Assembly (NCBI GenBank): GCA_030867875.1
Contig: JAOWCC010001501.1
Location: forward strand, 27,920,792 to 27,984,791
Source of the DNA: Actinernus sp. WN-2022
Lineage: Eukaryota > Cnidaria > Anthozoa > Actiniaria > Actinernidae
Length of the DNA stretch: 64,000 nt
Direction: 5' to 3'
Shown: piece after piece, positions 44,901 to 53,900 of the stretch
How the letters are laid out: each line of letters starts with the position of its first letter
Numbering within the stretch: the first letter of the stretch is position 1
Notes under the pieces: model-generated
Database searches by the model: none
What the model saw: only the letters and a program-made list of their open reading frames with translations
What the model was told of the DNA's origin: nothing
Translations under genes and position numbers: made by a program

Positions 44901-46378
44901 CTATATGTCCAGGAAGGCTATTCCAAACAGGAATAGTGCGTGAGGAAAAAATATTATTTCAAGACGTCAGTACGTGCTGCCAGGTGGTCGTACTTTACGC
45001 CCGGCCCTAGAGAGCGCGAGGCCGTAACAACCTGGGTCAGGTTGCATTGACGTTACTAAAACCTAATGAAGCTTTATGCATAAAGCTCAGGCGGAAGCAT
45101 TCGCGGCGCATAGCAAGTGAAGGCCAATTCAGGCTTCTTAACATATAGCTTACGCTGGACTCTCTTGAGTAATTCCTGCATGCAAAGCGCGCTGCCGTCC
45201 TTTGTACTTTCTCTATAGTAAGGTGATGTTACGTCGAGTATAAGGGTCCCACGCCGCGCATGCATACTCTAACGTGGGACGAACGAGGGCAAAATAAAGC
45301 TCAGCTTTGACCTCGCGAGTACAGTGATAGACGTTACGTGAGATGAAGATGAGCGTCTTGCTGCCCTTGTTTGAGACACGACAGTCGCAGTGTTTGTTAA
45401 AGCGAACATCTGAAGATAGAGTAACACCATGCAAGGTAAGGGTGAGAGTCAGTTTCTTTAATTACTTTGCCATTGAGAAAGTAGGTAGTTTTTGTAGGGA
45501 ACTTGCTCCGCGAAATGTGCATAGTGAAGCATTTTTCACAATTAAAGCGCATTTGCCATTATATTTTTCGGCCCACAAAGAGAGAGCATTAAGATCAGAT
45601 TGAAGTAGTTGCGGAGAGAGCACCGAAGACAGTTCAAGGTACATAACACAATCGTCGGCAAAGAGGCGGATCTTAGAAGAGATGCCTTTAGGAAGGTCAT
45701 CAATATACAAAAGGACGAGTAGGGGTCCGAGAACAGAGCTGTGGGGAACGCCAGACGTTACGGCACACCCATCAGATAGGTCACCATCAACGACTGTCTG
45801 GCTCCTGTGTGCGGTTTGTTAGGAAACCCTTTAAAGTAAAGAACATATTTCACTGAACCAGTGTCTATAAGAGCACGGACGGTTACTCCATCAATGATAC
45901 AGTCAATAAATGGGTGATTTATAATACTAGAATTTAAATGTTCGCTAACGGAGGGAAGGTCAGGCGCTTCACCCAGAACGTGGCCGTCCCCTACTAGTTT
46001 AAATTGCTTGCACAGTGACATGAAACATGTCCATATATAACCCCTAAAAGTATACCCATGCCCATATATAACCCCTAAAAGTATACCCATGCCCATATAA
46101 TAACCCCTAAAAGTATACCCATGCCCATATATAACCCCTAAAAGTATACCCATGCCCATATATAACCCCTCTTTAGACTCTGAAGTTATACAATCAACTA
46201 CATTATCAATTTTTAAATCTTACTGGCACATAACTTAATTTCATAATAATCCTTGTTCTATTTCTATTTTATTTCAACCATTTATCTTTTCTGTTTTCCA
46301 TATATTAGTGAAATATATATTTTTAATACAGGACCTCCCTGAAAATCACAAATTGTGAGTGGAGCTTTCCTGTCAAAA

Positions 46379-46409
<31 letters not shown>

Positions 46410-48160
46410 ACACTGAATACCTGTTTGTCCGGTTTTGCTGTGCAGTACCAACGTTTCCTGATCGTGAATTTCGCTAACAATGGCCGTTTTTATGCTATAG
46501 ACGCATAATGCATCTACACGTATTTGGGAAAAGACAACTTAGTGCGACTAGTATAAAGGCGGGACGAAGTGTGAGACGCACTTAATAATAAATCCAGTCA
46601 TATTTTTTAGAGGATTTTTTTTTAGATGAAATTGCGTATTTACGTATTTGGTATTTATGTTACATGCAGGGGAGTTGTCACCCGGTACAACAGCCTGGCC
46701 ATTGTACTAATTAACCTGACTAACCACACACTAAACAATTGTAAACTGCGTGGCAGTTATCAGCGCCGTATAAGCAGTCTGTAACTTCACTGTCAGGATG
46801 TCAGTAATATGTAAAGCGCAATGAGACTGTGGTGATATGGCGCTATATATAAATATGGCCATTATAAATATTATTATTATATGTGTGAAAATACTGAAGC
46901 ATATATACAGTCGAACTCGGTTAATTCGAAGTCCCCGTTATTTCGAAGTCAGGCCGAATTCCCTTGGATTTACCATTATTTGTTCAGTCATTTACTATCG
47001 GCTATTTCGAACTCGGTTATTTCGAACTCCCCGCTTTTTCGAACTGATACTTGTTTCCCGAGACCTAAAACTGATCAGCCGGCCCCGTTATTTCGAACGT
47101 GTCAACTTTGATGGACAAACAAAAGAAAATAATAGCTGTCTTTTATGGTCGATAAATTAAAGCATTAGAAAAGGCCAAAAACAACAGAACATTGAAACAT
47201 TTTTCGAAGCAACAGGATCTGCTAAGTAATCTGACGTATAATCATTGTTACAACTACATCAGTGTCTCTTTCCATACTGTATTTCATTAAAAAGGAATAA
47301 AGGAATACTAAATCGACCCATCTTGTTAATTATTAATAACAATTTGCAATTTGACGCTAACCCGGTTATTTCAAACCCCCGCTATTTCAAACTTTTTTCA
47401 TTCCCCCTGGAACTTCGAAATAGCGGTGTTTGACTGTATATCGAAAGTGGACTAATTCAACATTTGGCACTTGGTTAATAATAGGAAATAGTAAAGAATA
47501 ATAATTATACAAATAACATAGTAATAATTTATACATTGAAATGTATAATTATAGTTAATATATAAATAAATTAAGTCAGAATTTAAGTACTAATAAAAAT
47601 GGTTATAATTTTTATTTTACAACTTACAGTTGACCAGCATCTTCCAATAAGCCCACTGAAATGAAAACAAAAATTATACAGTCAAATAATATATTATGTG
47701 TGTACATATGTGTATGGTATACATACTACTGCTAAAGTGACTTATTCATATTATTATAATAATAAAATTAATGTTATATATATATATTGATGAACTATGT
47801 CCTGGTTTGCAGTCATGTGTTAATACTTTCAAAACTGCAGTCATGCATGCAGTCAAAAAGTACAATTAGTTAGCTGGACCATATGAGTAACAACTGCCTG
47901 TCATGTAAATGCATTAATTGTAAGCCCATGCATATATCCATGCATACATTTATATCCTTACAATTATCATGCAATCAATCAAATGTTTCAGGAAATTAAA
48001 ATCAATATGCAAAATGTAGCTATACAATTCAAGTACAACTGAATTTTGGCCAATTATCACTTTAATTCTCTCTAAAATATGCTACATTTGTGTAAATGGC
48101 ACATTAGATATACCTTCCAATTATTGTAACTTTTCCTTTCTTTGGCAACATATCAGCCAT
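35749..48160 (-). CDS. CRYL1: Lambda-crystallin homologue / L-gulonate 3-dehydrogenase (7 exons)
   Basis: Seven exons join with matching phases to 975 coding bases, 324 aa, against 319 aa in human CRYL1. The N-terminus carries the Rossmann NAD-binding motif [11 protein letters not shown]. Further family blocks follow in order: [23 protein letters not shown] then [51 protein letters not shown], and a C-terminal RRKWRDERL. These match the 3-hydroxyacyl-CoA dehydrogenase superfamily, specifically CRYL1, which oxidises L-gulonate to 3-dehydro-L-gulonate with NAD in the cytosolic uronate pathway (EC 1.1.1.45). The start codon exon has its own acceptor, so an untranslated upstream exon is expected (see 49552-49640). 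A minus-strand AATAAA (35602-35607) lies about 140 bp past the stop. Intron 2 contains a nested retrotransposon cluster. Confidence 0.95.
36205..36335. mobile_element. MITE, CACCCACCC hairpin, copy 1
   Basis: Ends pair CCCACCCCTCCC with GGGAGGGGTGGGTGGG; the centre is TTTAATGGTTAATCATTAAT. Copy 2 at 38185-38312. Both lie in CRYL1 introns. Confidence 0.65.
36408..36513 (-). CDS. CRYL1: CRYL1 exon 6
   Basis: 106 bases, from an AACAG acceptor to a GTGAGT donor, leaving in phase 1. Encodes [13 protein letters not shown] and [19 protein letters not shown], the substrate-side C-terminal helix region of the family. Confidence 0.92.
36553..37238. mobile_element. TIR element with internal 33-bp array
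   Basis: Arms of about 55 bp (TTTTCATTGCTACGCGATGG then CGCGAGA, and TAGTTTGCATT). One inverted array unit also sits in the left arm (GTCAATCATACAAAGC). Confidence 0.7.
36885..37180 (+). repeat. Tandem array, 33-bp unit, about 8-9 copies
   Basis: Unit CCCCTCCCACTTTGTATGAT then TGACAGTTAATTA. The minus strand reads as an 11-residue peptide repeat, a by-product of the period. Confidence 0.9.
37914..38108 (-). CDS. CRYL1: CRYL1 exon 5
   Basis: Sixty-five codons, phase 0, from a TTTTCAG acceptor to a GTGAGT donor. Encodes [14 protein letters not shown], then [20 protein letters not shown] and EAWRLVE, covering the junction of the NAD-binding and dimerisation domains. Confidence 0.93.
38185..38312. 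mobile_element. MITE, CACCCACCC hairpin, copy 2
   Basis: CGGTTTCTGGGAAAT at the left and TTTCCCAGAAATCGGGAT at the right are inverted; the centre matches copy 1. Confidence 0.7.
38395..38653 (-). mobile_element. SINE A, full length with tRNA-like head
   Basis: On the minus strand the head reads GGGGTGGCGCAGTCGTTAAG (A box) and CAGGTTCGATTCCCGG (B box), followed by GTTTTTCTCCGGGTTCTCCG and a tail shared with 12990-13105 and 58217-58411. A pol III promoter is implied. It lies in a CRYL1 intron in the gene's orientation. Confidence 0.8.
39235..39399 (-). CDS. CRYL1: CRYL1 exon 4
   Basis: Fifty-five codons, phase 0, from a CCTGCAG acceptor to a GTAAGT donor. Encodes [36 protein letters not shown] and ends CIVAHP, all CRYL1 blocks. 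Confidence 0.92.
39568..40027. mobile_element. GGCCACTTAGACAA-family element, copy 3
   Basis: Left GCGGCCACTTAGAAAAC; right CCCTGGTTACAGCAGTCGCA. A C tract (39959-39970) sits near the right end. Confidence 0.55.
40204..40591. mobile_element. TAGCCTG-family MITE, copy 2, perfect 9-bp TSD
   Basis: 388 bp with TAGCCTGCTATGCAGACGTA termini, flanked by TCAATGCAG on both sides (40195-40203 and 40592-40600). Reverse orientation to 34486-34860. Confidence 0.88.
40776..40985 (-). CDS. CRYL1: CRYL1 exon 3
   Basis: Seventy codons, phase 0 at both ends, starting [13 protein letters not shown], which continues the Rossmann fold, and ending in DGVFYVQ. The acceptor is TTTTCAG. The donor implied by family alignment is GTTGGT, a weak but GT-type site; a stronger GTGAGC four bases on would break frame. 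Confidence 0.88.
41106..41502. mobile_element. Imperfect foldback
   Basis: ATTGGGCAGCCTGTAGTTTG pairs with CAAACCACAGGCTGCCCAAT, and the CAAAGTATTTATGGCTC arms also match. CTGATGAG on the minus side near 41350 recalls a decayed hammerhead core, but GAAA is replaced. Confidence 0.6.
42363..42500. mobile_element. MITE with paired ATGGCGGCCATG, inside the gypsy remnant
   Basis: TGGTTTGCACTCAATCCCCA at the left; inner arms CATGGCGGCCATGTTGGT and its inverse. Related to 11879-12320 but uninterrupted. Confidence 0.55.
42505..42755 (+). pseudogene. Gypsy reverse transcriptase palm fragment, inverted
   Basis: Plus-strand translation gives [20 protein letters not shown] (the YxDD site reads YLND), then VTYLGHVIS and, after a frameshift, [11 protein letters not shown]. 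These are Ty3/gypsy RT blocks that should follow the minus-strand piece beside it. Confidence 0.8.
42755..43510 (-). pseudogene. Gypsy pre-RT and RT N-terminal fragment
   Basis: Open for 223 codons. [37 protein letters not shown] and FCIDFRRLN are typical of Ty3/gypsy pol. It ends at [11 protein letters not shown], where the inversion joins. Confidence 0.85.
43663..44362 (+). mobile_element. LINE 3' end inserted in gypsy, plus strand
   Basis: Translations [19 protein letters not shown] and, after frame breaks, [20 protein letters not shown] match the C-terminal part of non-LTR reverse transcriptases. Ends in an ATT microsatellite. Confidence 0.75.
44600..45799 (-). mobile_element. LINE reverse transcriptase fragment inserted in gypsy, minus strand
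   Basis: Contains [31 protein letters not shown] (catalytic ADD), then, after a frameshift, [19 protein letters not shown] and KRVQRK. This is the usual order of CR1/L2/jockey-type reverse transcriptases. Broken by frameshifts; 5' truncated. Confidence 0.8.
45810..45990 (-). pseudogene. Gypsy retropepsin fragment
   Basis: [20 protein letters not shown] carries the aspartic protease DTG. The flap region is cut by the LINE junction near 45800. Confidence 0.65.
46031..46170 (+). repeat. Tandem array, 31-bp unit, about 4-5 copies
   Basis: Unit CCCATATATAACCCCTAAAA then GTATACCCATG; one copy has a single-base insertion (TATAATAA). Confidence 0.9.
46381..46409 (+). repeat. ATT microsatellite
   Basis: About nine ATT repeats. 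Confidence 0.9.
46671..46880 (+). mobile_element. SINE B fragment, copy 2
   Basis: GTTGTCACCCGGTACAACAG through GGCGCTATATATAAATATGG match 22060-22250. The head is missing. Confidence 0.65.
46908..47436. mobile_element. Pogo/Tigger-like non-autonomous element
   Basis: 529 bp, ends CAGTCGAACTCGG and GTTTGACTG, flanked by TA (46906-46907 and 47437-47438). Inside are repeated GTTATTTCGAACTCCCCG words. These match the usual ends of Tigger/pogo elements. No transposase. Confidence 0.65.
47628..47655 (-). CDS. CRYL1: CRYL1 28-bp micro-exon
   Basis: Micro-exon between a TTTCAG acceptor and a GTAAGT donor. Its 28 bases complete the split codon and encode GLIGRCWST, the second half of the NAD-binding motif. 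Removing it would break frame and the motif, which strongly supports it. Confidence 0.88.
47660..48110. other. CRYL1 intron 1; nothing recognised
   Basis: AT-rich intron with many ATGCAT words. Confidence 0.4.
48114..48160 (-). CDS. CRYL1: CRYL1 exon with start codon
   Basis: ATG at 48160; 47 coding bases ([15 protein letters not shown] plus two bases). The donor is GTATAT. The exon itself begins at 48171 behind a TTTCTGTAG acceptor, so a 5'UTR exon lies upstream. The leftover AG plus the first base of the next exon makes the serine of the GxGxxG motif. Confidence 0.88.
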
Positions 48161-48884
48161 TCTTGTGATAACTACAGAAATAAAACACATTTCAGAAGCG
48201 TATTATTAAATCTCTTTTATTAAACAAGCATCAGAGACCAGGTCTGTACTGTAAGTATGGACCAAGTTTTTTCTCCCCGCTTTATGGCATGTGTGCATGC
48301 ATGCTTAAAAAAGGGGAAACAAGGCTCCATAACTTAATTACGGTATGGACTGGGCATGAGTGAGTTTAATAACTAAAGGTGTTTAATTCTTATATACATA
48401 TAGCCTCTTATATGGCTCAAAAGTATTCAGCATTTTGTACATTAGATACCGGTATATGGCTCAAAAGTATTCAAAATTAACCCACTAATTGCCTCAAATT
48501 TGCAGTCCATCGAGATGTAAGTAATGAATGTAATGACAAGATCCCTCTTTTGGAAACCTCCCTCACAGTACAGCAAAAAAATCCCCTTTTACTCTTCCAG
48601 CCCATCAGACACATACTGGGTGTATATTATCACAAACAGGGGGTGTATTTGCTGATATTTCCGGCTCGTGGAGAGAAAATATTGGGTCATGTGATACATT
48701 CCACCAATCACATGTGAGAAAATATTTGATGGGTTATATACGTTAGAACTGATTATTAATTGTCTATCTGTACCCCAAAACTCACAGTTTTCCTTGAGCT
48801 TCACTCTCAGAAACTGTTCACTTCTCGGAACAGAATATCATATCCTTAGACAAATTACATGATATCCGTGCATGTTTCAGTGCC

Positions 48885-49078
48885 ATGCAAGTAGTCTATA
48901 GGTTCCTGTACATACTTTTACAGTTTGAAATTCATGCCCAGTTGTACAAATCCTTTGTTTATTTGGCGGGCAGCCAGATGTTAGACAATAGTGGCCAGCC
49001 AGTTGAAACAAAGTACTTTAACAACTGCACATACATGAACTGTAAACTGGTCTATTGGAAAAATGGATGAACTAGCTT
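48885..49078 (+). repeat. Dispersed repeat related to 24493-24629
   Basis: Shares CCAGTTGTACAAATCCTTTG, TTTATTTGGCGGGCAGCCAG and GCCAGTTGAAACAAAG with the inverted copy in the lectin gene. The short plus ORF here is repeat sequence. Confidence 0.55.
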
Positions 49079-49551
49079 AGACTGTCTTTAGGTCTCCTGA
49101 CTTATAGGATGTTTACTAATAGGATACATTTTGGGGCACTGCAAGCCAGTGACAGAAATTTCCCCGAAACCACTACACACGTATGTGAAAATAACCGCAC
49201 GGGCCAATTAATCAAGCCAGCATAATAGCATGAAACGTACTTATATACATACATCATATATGGTCCTGTCCTTCTTCTAAAAAGGCGTATGAATATCGAT
49301 CGGGAGACAATTTATTTATACATAAGACAATAGTCCATGTAACCGTCATATGATCGATCGACCCTAAAACGACACCCCAACGGCTGAAACCGAGCCTAGA
49401 TCGACCCCGACTCAACAGGTTCTGATGAGATCATCACACTTCCACGTACTTCTCCGGTGAACGTGTACACACAATTTCACGAGTCACAAAGATTTGAAAA
49501 CATCATATGAAAGAGAAAAACAACTGTGAAACAATAAAACTGGATTGTTAC

Positions 49552-49640
49552 CTGTATCCGTAGATCAGTTCAGTAAATGCGATCAGGCGTTACTTGCTGG
49601 TACGAGCTGGTACAAGAGGATTGGGACGATATTTCTATTT
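49552..49640 (-). other. CRYL1: Predicted 5'UTR exon of CRYL1 (upstream limit unknown)
   Basis: The CRYL1 start exon has its own acceptor, so an upstream exon is required. The best donor seen on this strand is CAG followed by GTAACA at 49546-49551. The left limit 49640 is a guess. Predicted, not shown. Confidence 0.35.
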
Positions 49641-49935
49641 CCGGTGGGGGAGGTATAAGAGACAAATTTGCATGAATGTTCTTTTCGTTTTAATTTGCTT
49701 TACTTTATTTTAATGTTATCATTTTCCTCAGCTGATTCGAATTCTTGAAGGCGACTTACTACTGGTAAATAATTCACAATTATCAGTTAGATGGAAAAAG
49801 TTGTTGTCGCTTTTGAGGCAGATACAATGTAGCTGTTCCACCCTCCCCTCCCTTTAAATGTTTTAATTAATCACATGATCGAAACTAGGGCGTGTGATTG
49901 GTTGTACTTGTATCTCATTTCTAATTATAGTAACA

Positions 49936-49946
49936 GGGGATTCCCC
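49936..49946. promoter_or_regulatory. Palindromic kappaB site GGGGATTCCCC
   Basis: Perfect match to the NF-kappaB consensus GGGRNWYYCC and palindromic about its centre. It sits about 580 bp before the A20-like start codon and 123 bp before the predicted 5'UTR donor. Vertebrate A20 is induced through promoter kappaB sites, which makes function likely by analogy. Confidence 0.65.
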
Positions 49947-49999
49947 ATAGTAAATTCCCTACGTTTTCAAAGGGAAAGTACTGTGTGCTGTGTTGCACT

Positions 50000-50068
50000 C
50001 TTCGTTTGGATCACAAAAATCAGCAAAATACTCGATGTTCCGCATCTGAAAAATAAAAACATTGAAAG
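50000..50068 (+). other. Predicted 5'UTR exon of the A20-like gene (start unknown)
   Basis: The A20-like ATG follows directly after a pyrimidine-rich acceptor (CTTACACTTACAG, ending 50522), so the 5'UTR must be spliced on. A good donor, GAAAG followed by GTAAGA, lies at 50069. The left edge is arbitrary. Confidence 0.4.
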
Positions 50069-50522
50069 GTAAGAATCAAACTTAGATATCTGAACATTTT
50101 ATTTTTGTGTTAAGAAGTGAACCGTTCGCGAGAAAACAGTCTAACATTCAGGCTGATGTGCGTCAAAACTGAGAGTCGGTTGGATTAAAAAAATCACACA
50201 AAAAGGTTTAACTTCCTTCTTCCTGTACGGGAAAATTACCTGTTTCTTGCATCGTAAGAATCATGAATAGAAAAGATGTGTAAAACAATGCTTTTAGCAG
50301 CGGAGGAGCGGCGAAAGTTTAGCTTAACCAGACTCACAGACTCAGTTAAATATTTAATATGACGAAGCATTTTGTCTATAAGTATAAACGGTTTGGCCCG
50401 CGTTCATACATTTATAAAGCAGCCTAGAGCAAATTACAATTACATTGTACCAGAAGCTCGTATTTTCTGTTTGGTTCAGTCAGTAAATAATTTCTCTGCT
50501 CCTCTTACACTTACACTTACAG

Positions 50523-50940
50523 ATGGCTTCGGTGCCACATTTTCAGAGAAGCATTTCTCTAAATGACTTGGACTCAGCTTTGCGTGTTCGTGAACTGGTC
50601 CAACAAGACTTGGCATCCCCACAGCAAGACGATAACAGGAAACACTGCTTCCTTCAAGTCTCGAGTCGATTTAGCTTTGTACTACCAACTTTTAAAGACT
50701 ACAGCCTCGATTTCAAGAAGTTTTTGTACAGTTATCTGCTGGATATGGACATTTATAAAGAGTTGCAAGGAAGCCAAATACTGAACTGGTGTTCTGCAGT
50801 GTTCCCATTGGTGCCTATTCTGACAATTGGTGATGGCAATTGCTTGATGCATGCTGCTTCAATTGGAATGTGGGCTGTTAATGATCGGTATCACATCTTA
50901 CGCAAGGCTGTGTATGATGCCTTCCTTGAAGATACACAAG
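50523..50940 (+). CDS. TNFAIP3-like: A20-like exon 1: N-terminus and catalytic cysteine
   Basis: The ATG lies immediately after an AG acceptor. 139 codons plus one base. Contains GDGNCLMHAAS with catalytic Cys107 and LRKAVYDAF, as in A20. Leaves at a GTATGC donor in phase 1. Confidence 0.93.
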
Positions 50941-53900
50941 GTATGCATGTATGTTATTAGAAGTCATGATATTACATAAAGCCCCTATCTAACGAGTATG
51001 AGAGTTGATGAGAGATGAAGGATGAGAGTTGGATGAAAGTTTTCTTCAACTCTCATCATCAATCACCGACTTGGTCAAACGTGAGCAAGAGTTGAACTAA
51101 TTGTACATCTCAAGGTTGGTCAACGAGATGTACTGAGAGTCCTATTAAAGTCCTGCATGTAATGTAAACATTAAACTTTTATGGCCACCAGTCAATTAAT
51201 GTGGAAAATATCTCATTGACTCGTGAAAATTTGATCAGGCTCAAATTCAATGAGAGCGCATGAGATCAGAGCTGTTGGTGCGGTCAAACGAGAGTGAAAG
51301 TTTGAGTTATCATTAACTCCCATGCTTGTTTGATCCGGGCTTTAATGTTAATTTTTTATTCAAGTCATGGCTTTTATTTTGTCATAATTACAAATATACC
51401 TACCTGTACAAATAATGTATATTTCATCTTCCATTGTTTCCTTTCATTGCAAAACAATATTTTCTCTTGGATTTTGGAGAATTAGACTGATTTGACTTTT
51501 AAAAACTTCCTTAGGATGTTTTAATGAATAAGAATTTGAATATAGAATTACATGTATAGATCTACATTATATATAACTGACTACTCTGAAAAATTGTACT
51601 GCTCAAACATGAAATTGTGAATTTACCAGCAGTACTTAGGTATTTATAAGTTTCACAGGTTATTGAAAAATCAGGGAAGATTTGGTTTTCTATATATGTC
51701 AGGAAAAATCAGAGAAATTGTTTATACTGTTGAGGAAAACATACTGAATATTTTCGATAGATCGAAACATCCGGCACATAGTCAAAGCTGAATCACTGTA
51801 GCCTGAATTTCAGCCGTCTCCTCTGGTTCGTTCCTCCCGAGAGAGACGTCTGAATCCAATAGCTGATAATGCCGTCCAGTGACATCACTACCAGAAAACC
51901 TGGTAGCGATCTTTGATTGGTTCATATTTTATAATTTTGCATAATTATCATAAGTAACTCATTAGAGAAGACAGCAGGATTTTTTGTTCGAAATTTTCTA
52001 GCTCATTTTCGCAAATCAAAAAAAAAAGGCTATAGAACTAATAAATATATACATCTAAAATACTGTGCGAAGTTTGGAGGACTGATGGCCCACACAAGCT
52101 GTTAAATTGGGCCAGATTATACCACGCTCGCATTGATGGCAGATAAGTTGAATTTCCCGTGGCCCACGGAATATTAACTATCTCGTCTCTACTGCGCATG
52201 CGTATAAACCGATGACCATGCCCCTTTAAATTCGTAAGGAAAACAACTGGAAATGGATTGAAAGTGTCCTGCAAAATAACCGGCCGGCTGCTTGTAAACA
52301 TGTATGTTTCTTCACGTCGCCAGTCGCATTCGTGGGGTTGTTGATAATCGATTATTCGTTCACACTCGGTAAAACTGTCGCTACTCTCTTCAAGGAACTG
52401 TTCTTTCCCGTAAAAGAGTCTTCGAACTTTGTAAATTCTCCAAATATCCTTCGATGCTTTTCTACTTTTCTGCTGCATTATTTACAAATTTACAAAGGTA
52501 ATCTCTCCCTGTCTCGAACCGAACGGCAGATCGAGAGACTTTACTAGTAAATGGAACTGAGACGAAGGCCTCAAATGCTGAACGATATGTTGCTTCAAAA
52601 AGGTTTTCACAGCATACATGTACATTTAAGAGGCACTTGAGAAGCAAATGTATGTAGATACATGTAGGTAGGGTCCTAATTTTGACATAATCTGAAATAA
52701 TTTCTCAAGGCGAGAGCTTTGTTTTTGTGACCCAACAAACTCTTTACAGCCGCTGTGGCAGTTCATTTGCATAAATTAAAATTTTAATCTGCTTTGACGT
52801 CACTGGATGGCATTATCGTCGAATGAATTCAGACGTCTCTTTGGAGGAACGAACCGGAGGAGACGGCTGAAATTCAGGCTAGAATCACTGCACTGTCTAG
52901 TGAATTTGCGAAATCAGTTGCTGGTTTGCTAATTAGAGGAGTGATGATTCAATGTGGAATGACTATGTGACTGAAGTGACAACATGAAGCTGGCATGGTG
53001 CCATATGCATAGCTTTGCAAATTAAAATTTGGAGATGATTGAAGTACAAGGTTTTTCTCTGCATGCATGTTTAAAAGTGTATTTTTATACAGACCTCAAG
53101 TAGCTAGGAAATAATTATTTTCACCACGTTTCTGTCAGAATTTTGACAGAATTAAATGGCAAAGCCTAGAGTACAGAAATTGAGAAACCTTTCTGTAGCA
53201 AAAGCATCAATTAGCTATTAAGTCCACATGTAAAAAATGGCCTACATATGATTCAAGGAAAATCACATACCTGATTCAGTAATTCAGTGCAAAATTGGAC
53301 TTGAAAACCTGTTATCACCTTGGTCGCTTTGTAACGTGGGCACCATATAATATGGGTTTTCTCGACATACAATCTTCCATGGGATTACAGAGTCAGTTTA
53401 GGGGGGGGGGGGGGGGGGGGGGGGTTGCTATCTACAGGGGGATTATAAATACATTTAATAAGATGCAAGTTGAAATTATGCCACAAGACACAATTCTCTC
53501 TTTATAGCCCAGGAAAAAGTCATAAAAACAAATGTAAAACACTTGAGTGATGACAAGGTATTCTTACTAATGATAAATCCCCCAGATACAGTGCAAAAAA
53601 TGATGGCAAAATATATTTATGAAAGTTTTGAAGCTAGAAACAAATAACTGAACCTGTGTTGCACATTTACATGTATGTATAAAAATTATTACAATGTACA
53701 TGCAGTGTGCTTTGGTACTTCAAATTAATTACTAAGGTATTGTTAGTATTAGTTATTGTTTGGATATATATATATACCAATGTATTTCAATTTACAAGGT
53801 CCAAATAAATAAAGTTATGTCACTCTATAATGTATGTCTATGTCATGGGGGTAATGGGCATGGAGTGGAAAAAGAAGGATTACACATGGAGGTGTGATTA

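Larger units (their letters stand above)
41945..45990 (-). mobile_element. Ty3/gypsy retrotransposon remnant, nested and rearranged
   Basis: Fragments in order of decreasing coordinate: retropepsin start (RALIDTGS, active-site codons 45857-45865), LINE insertion, retropepsin end ([19 protein letters not shown], 44390-44590), LINE insertion, pre-RT and RT fingers (42755-43510; [27 protein letters not shown]), an inverted RT palm piece on plus (42505-42755), a MITE, and the integrase tail ([10 protein letters not shown], about 42240-42360). Most of RNase H and integrase is missing and stop codons occur. No LTRs were recognised. Non-functional. Confidence 0.8.
49640..50068. promoter_or_regulatory. 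Divergent CRYL1 / A20-like promoter region
   Basis: Lies between the predicted first exons of two divergent genes. It contains a palindromic kappaB site (49936-49946) and an inverted CCAAT (ATTGG at about 49906). No clear TATA box was recognised. Transcription start sites cannot be placed from sequence alone. Confidence 0.5.

Noticed and set aside
45758..46159. 133-codon minus ORF as one gene
   Set aside because: A chance fusion of the 31-bp array, the gypsy protease fragment and the start of a LINE.
48885..49070. Second PAN or lectin exon
   Set aside because: Similarity to the lectin locus is with the intronic MITE, not with the PAN coding part.
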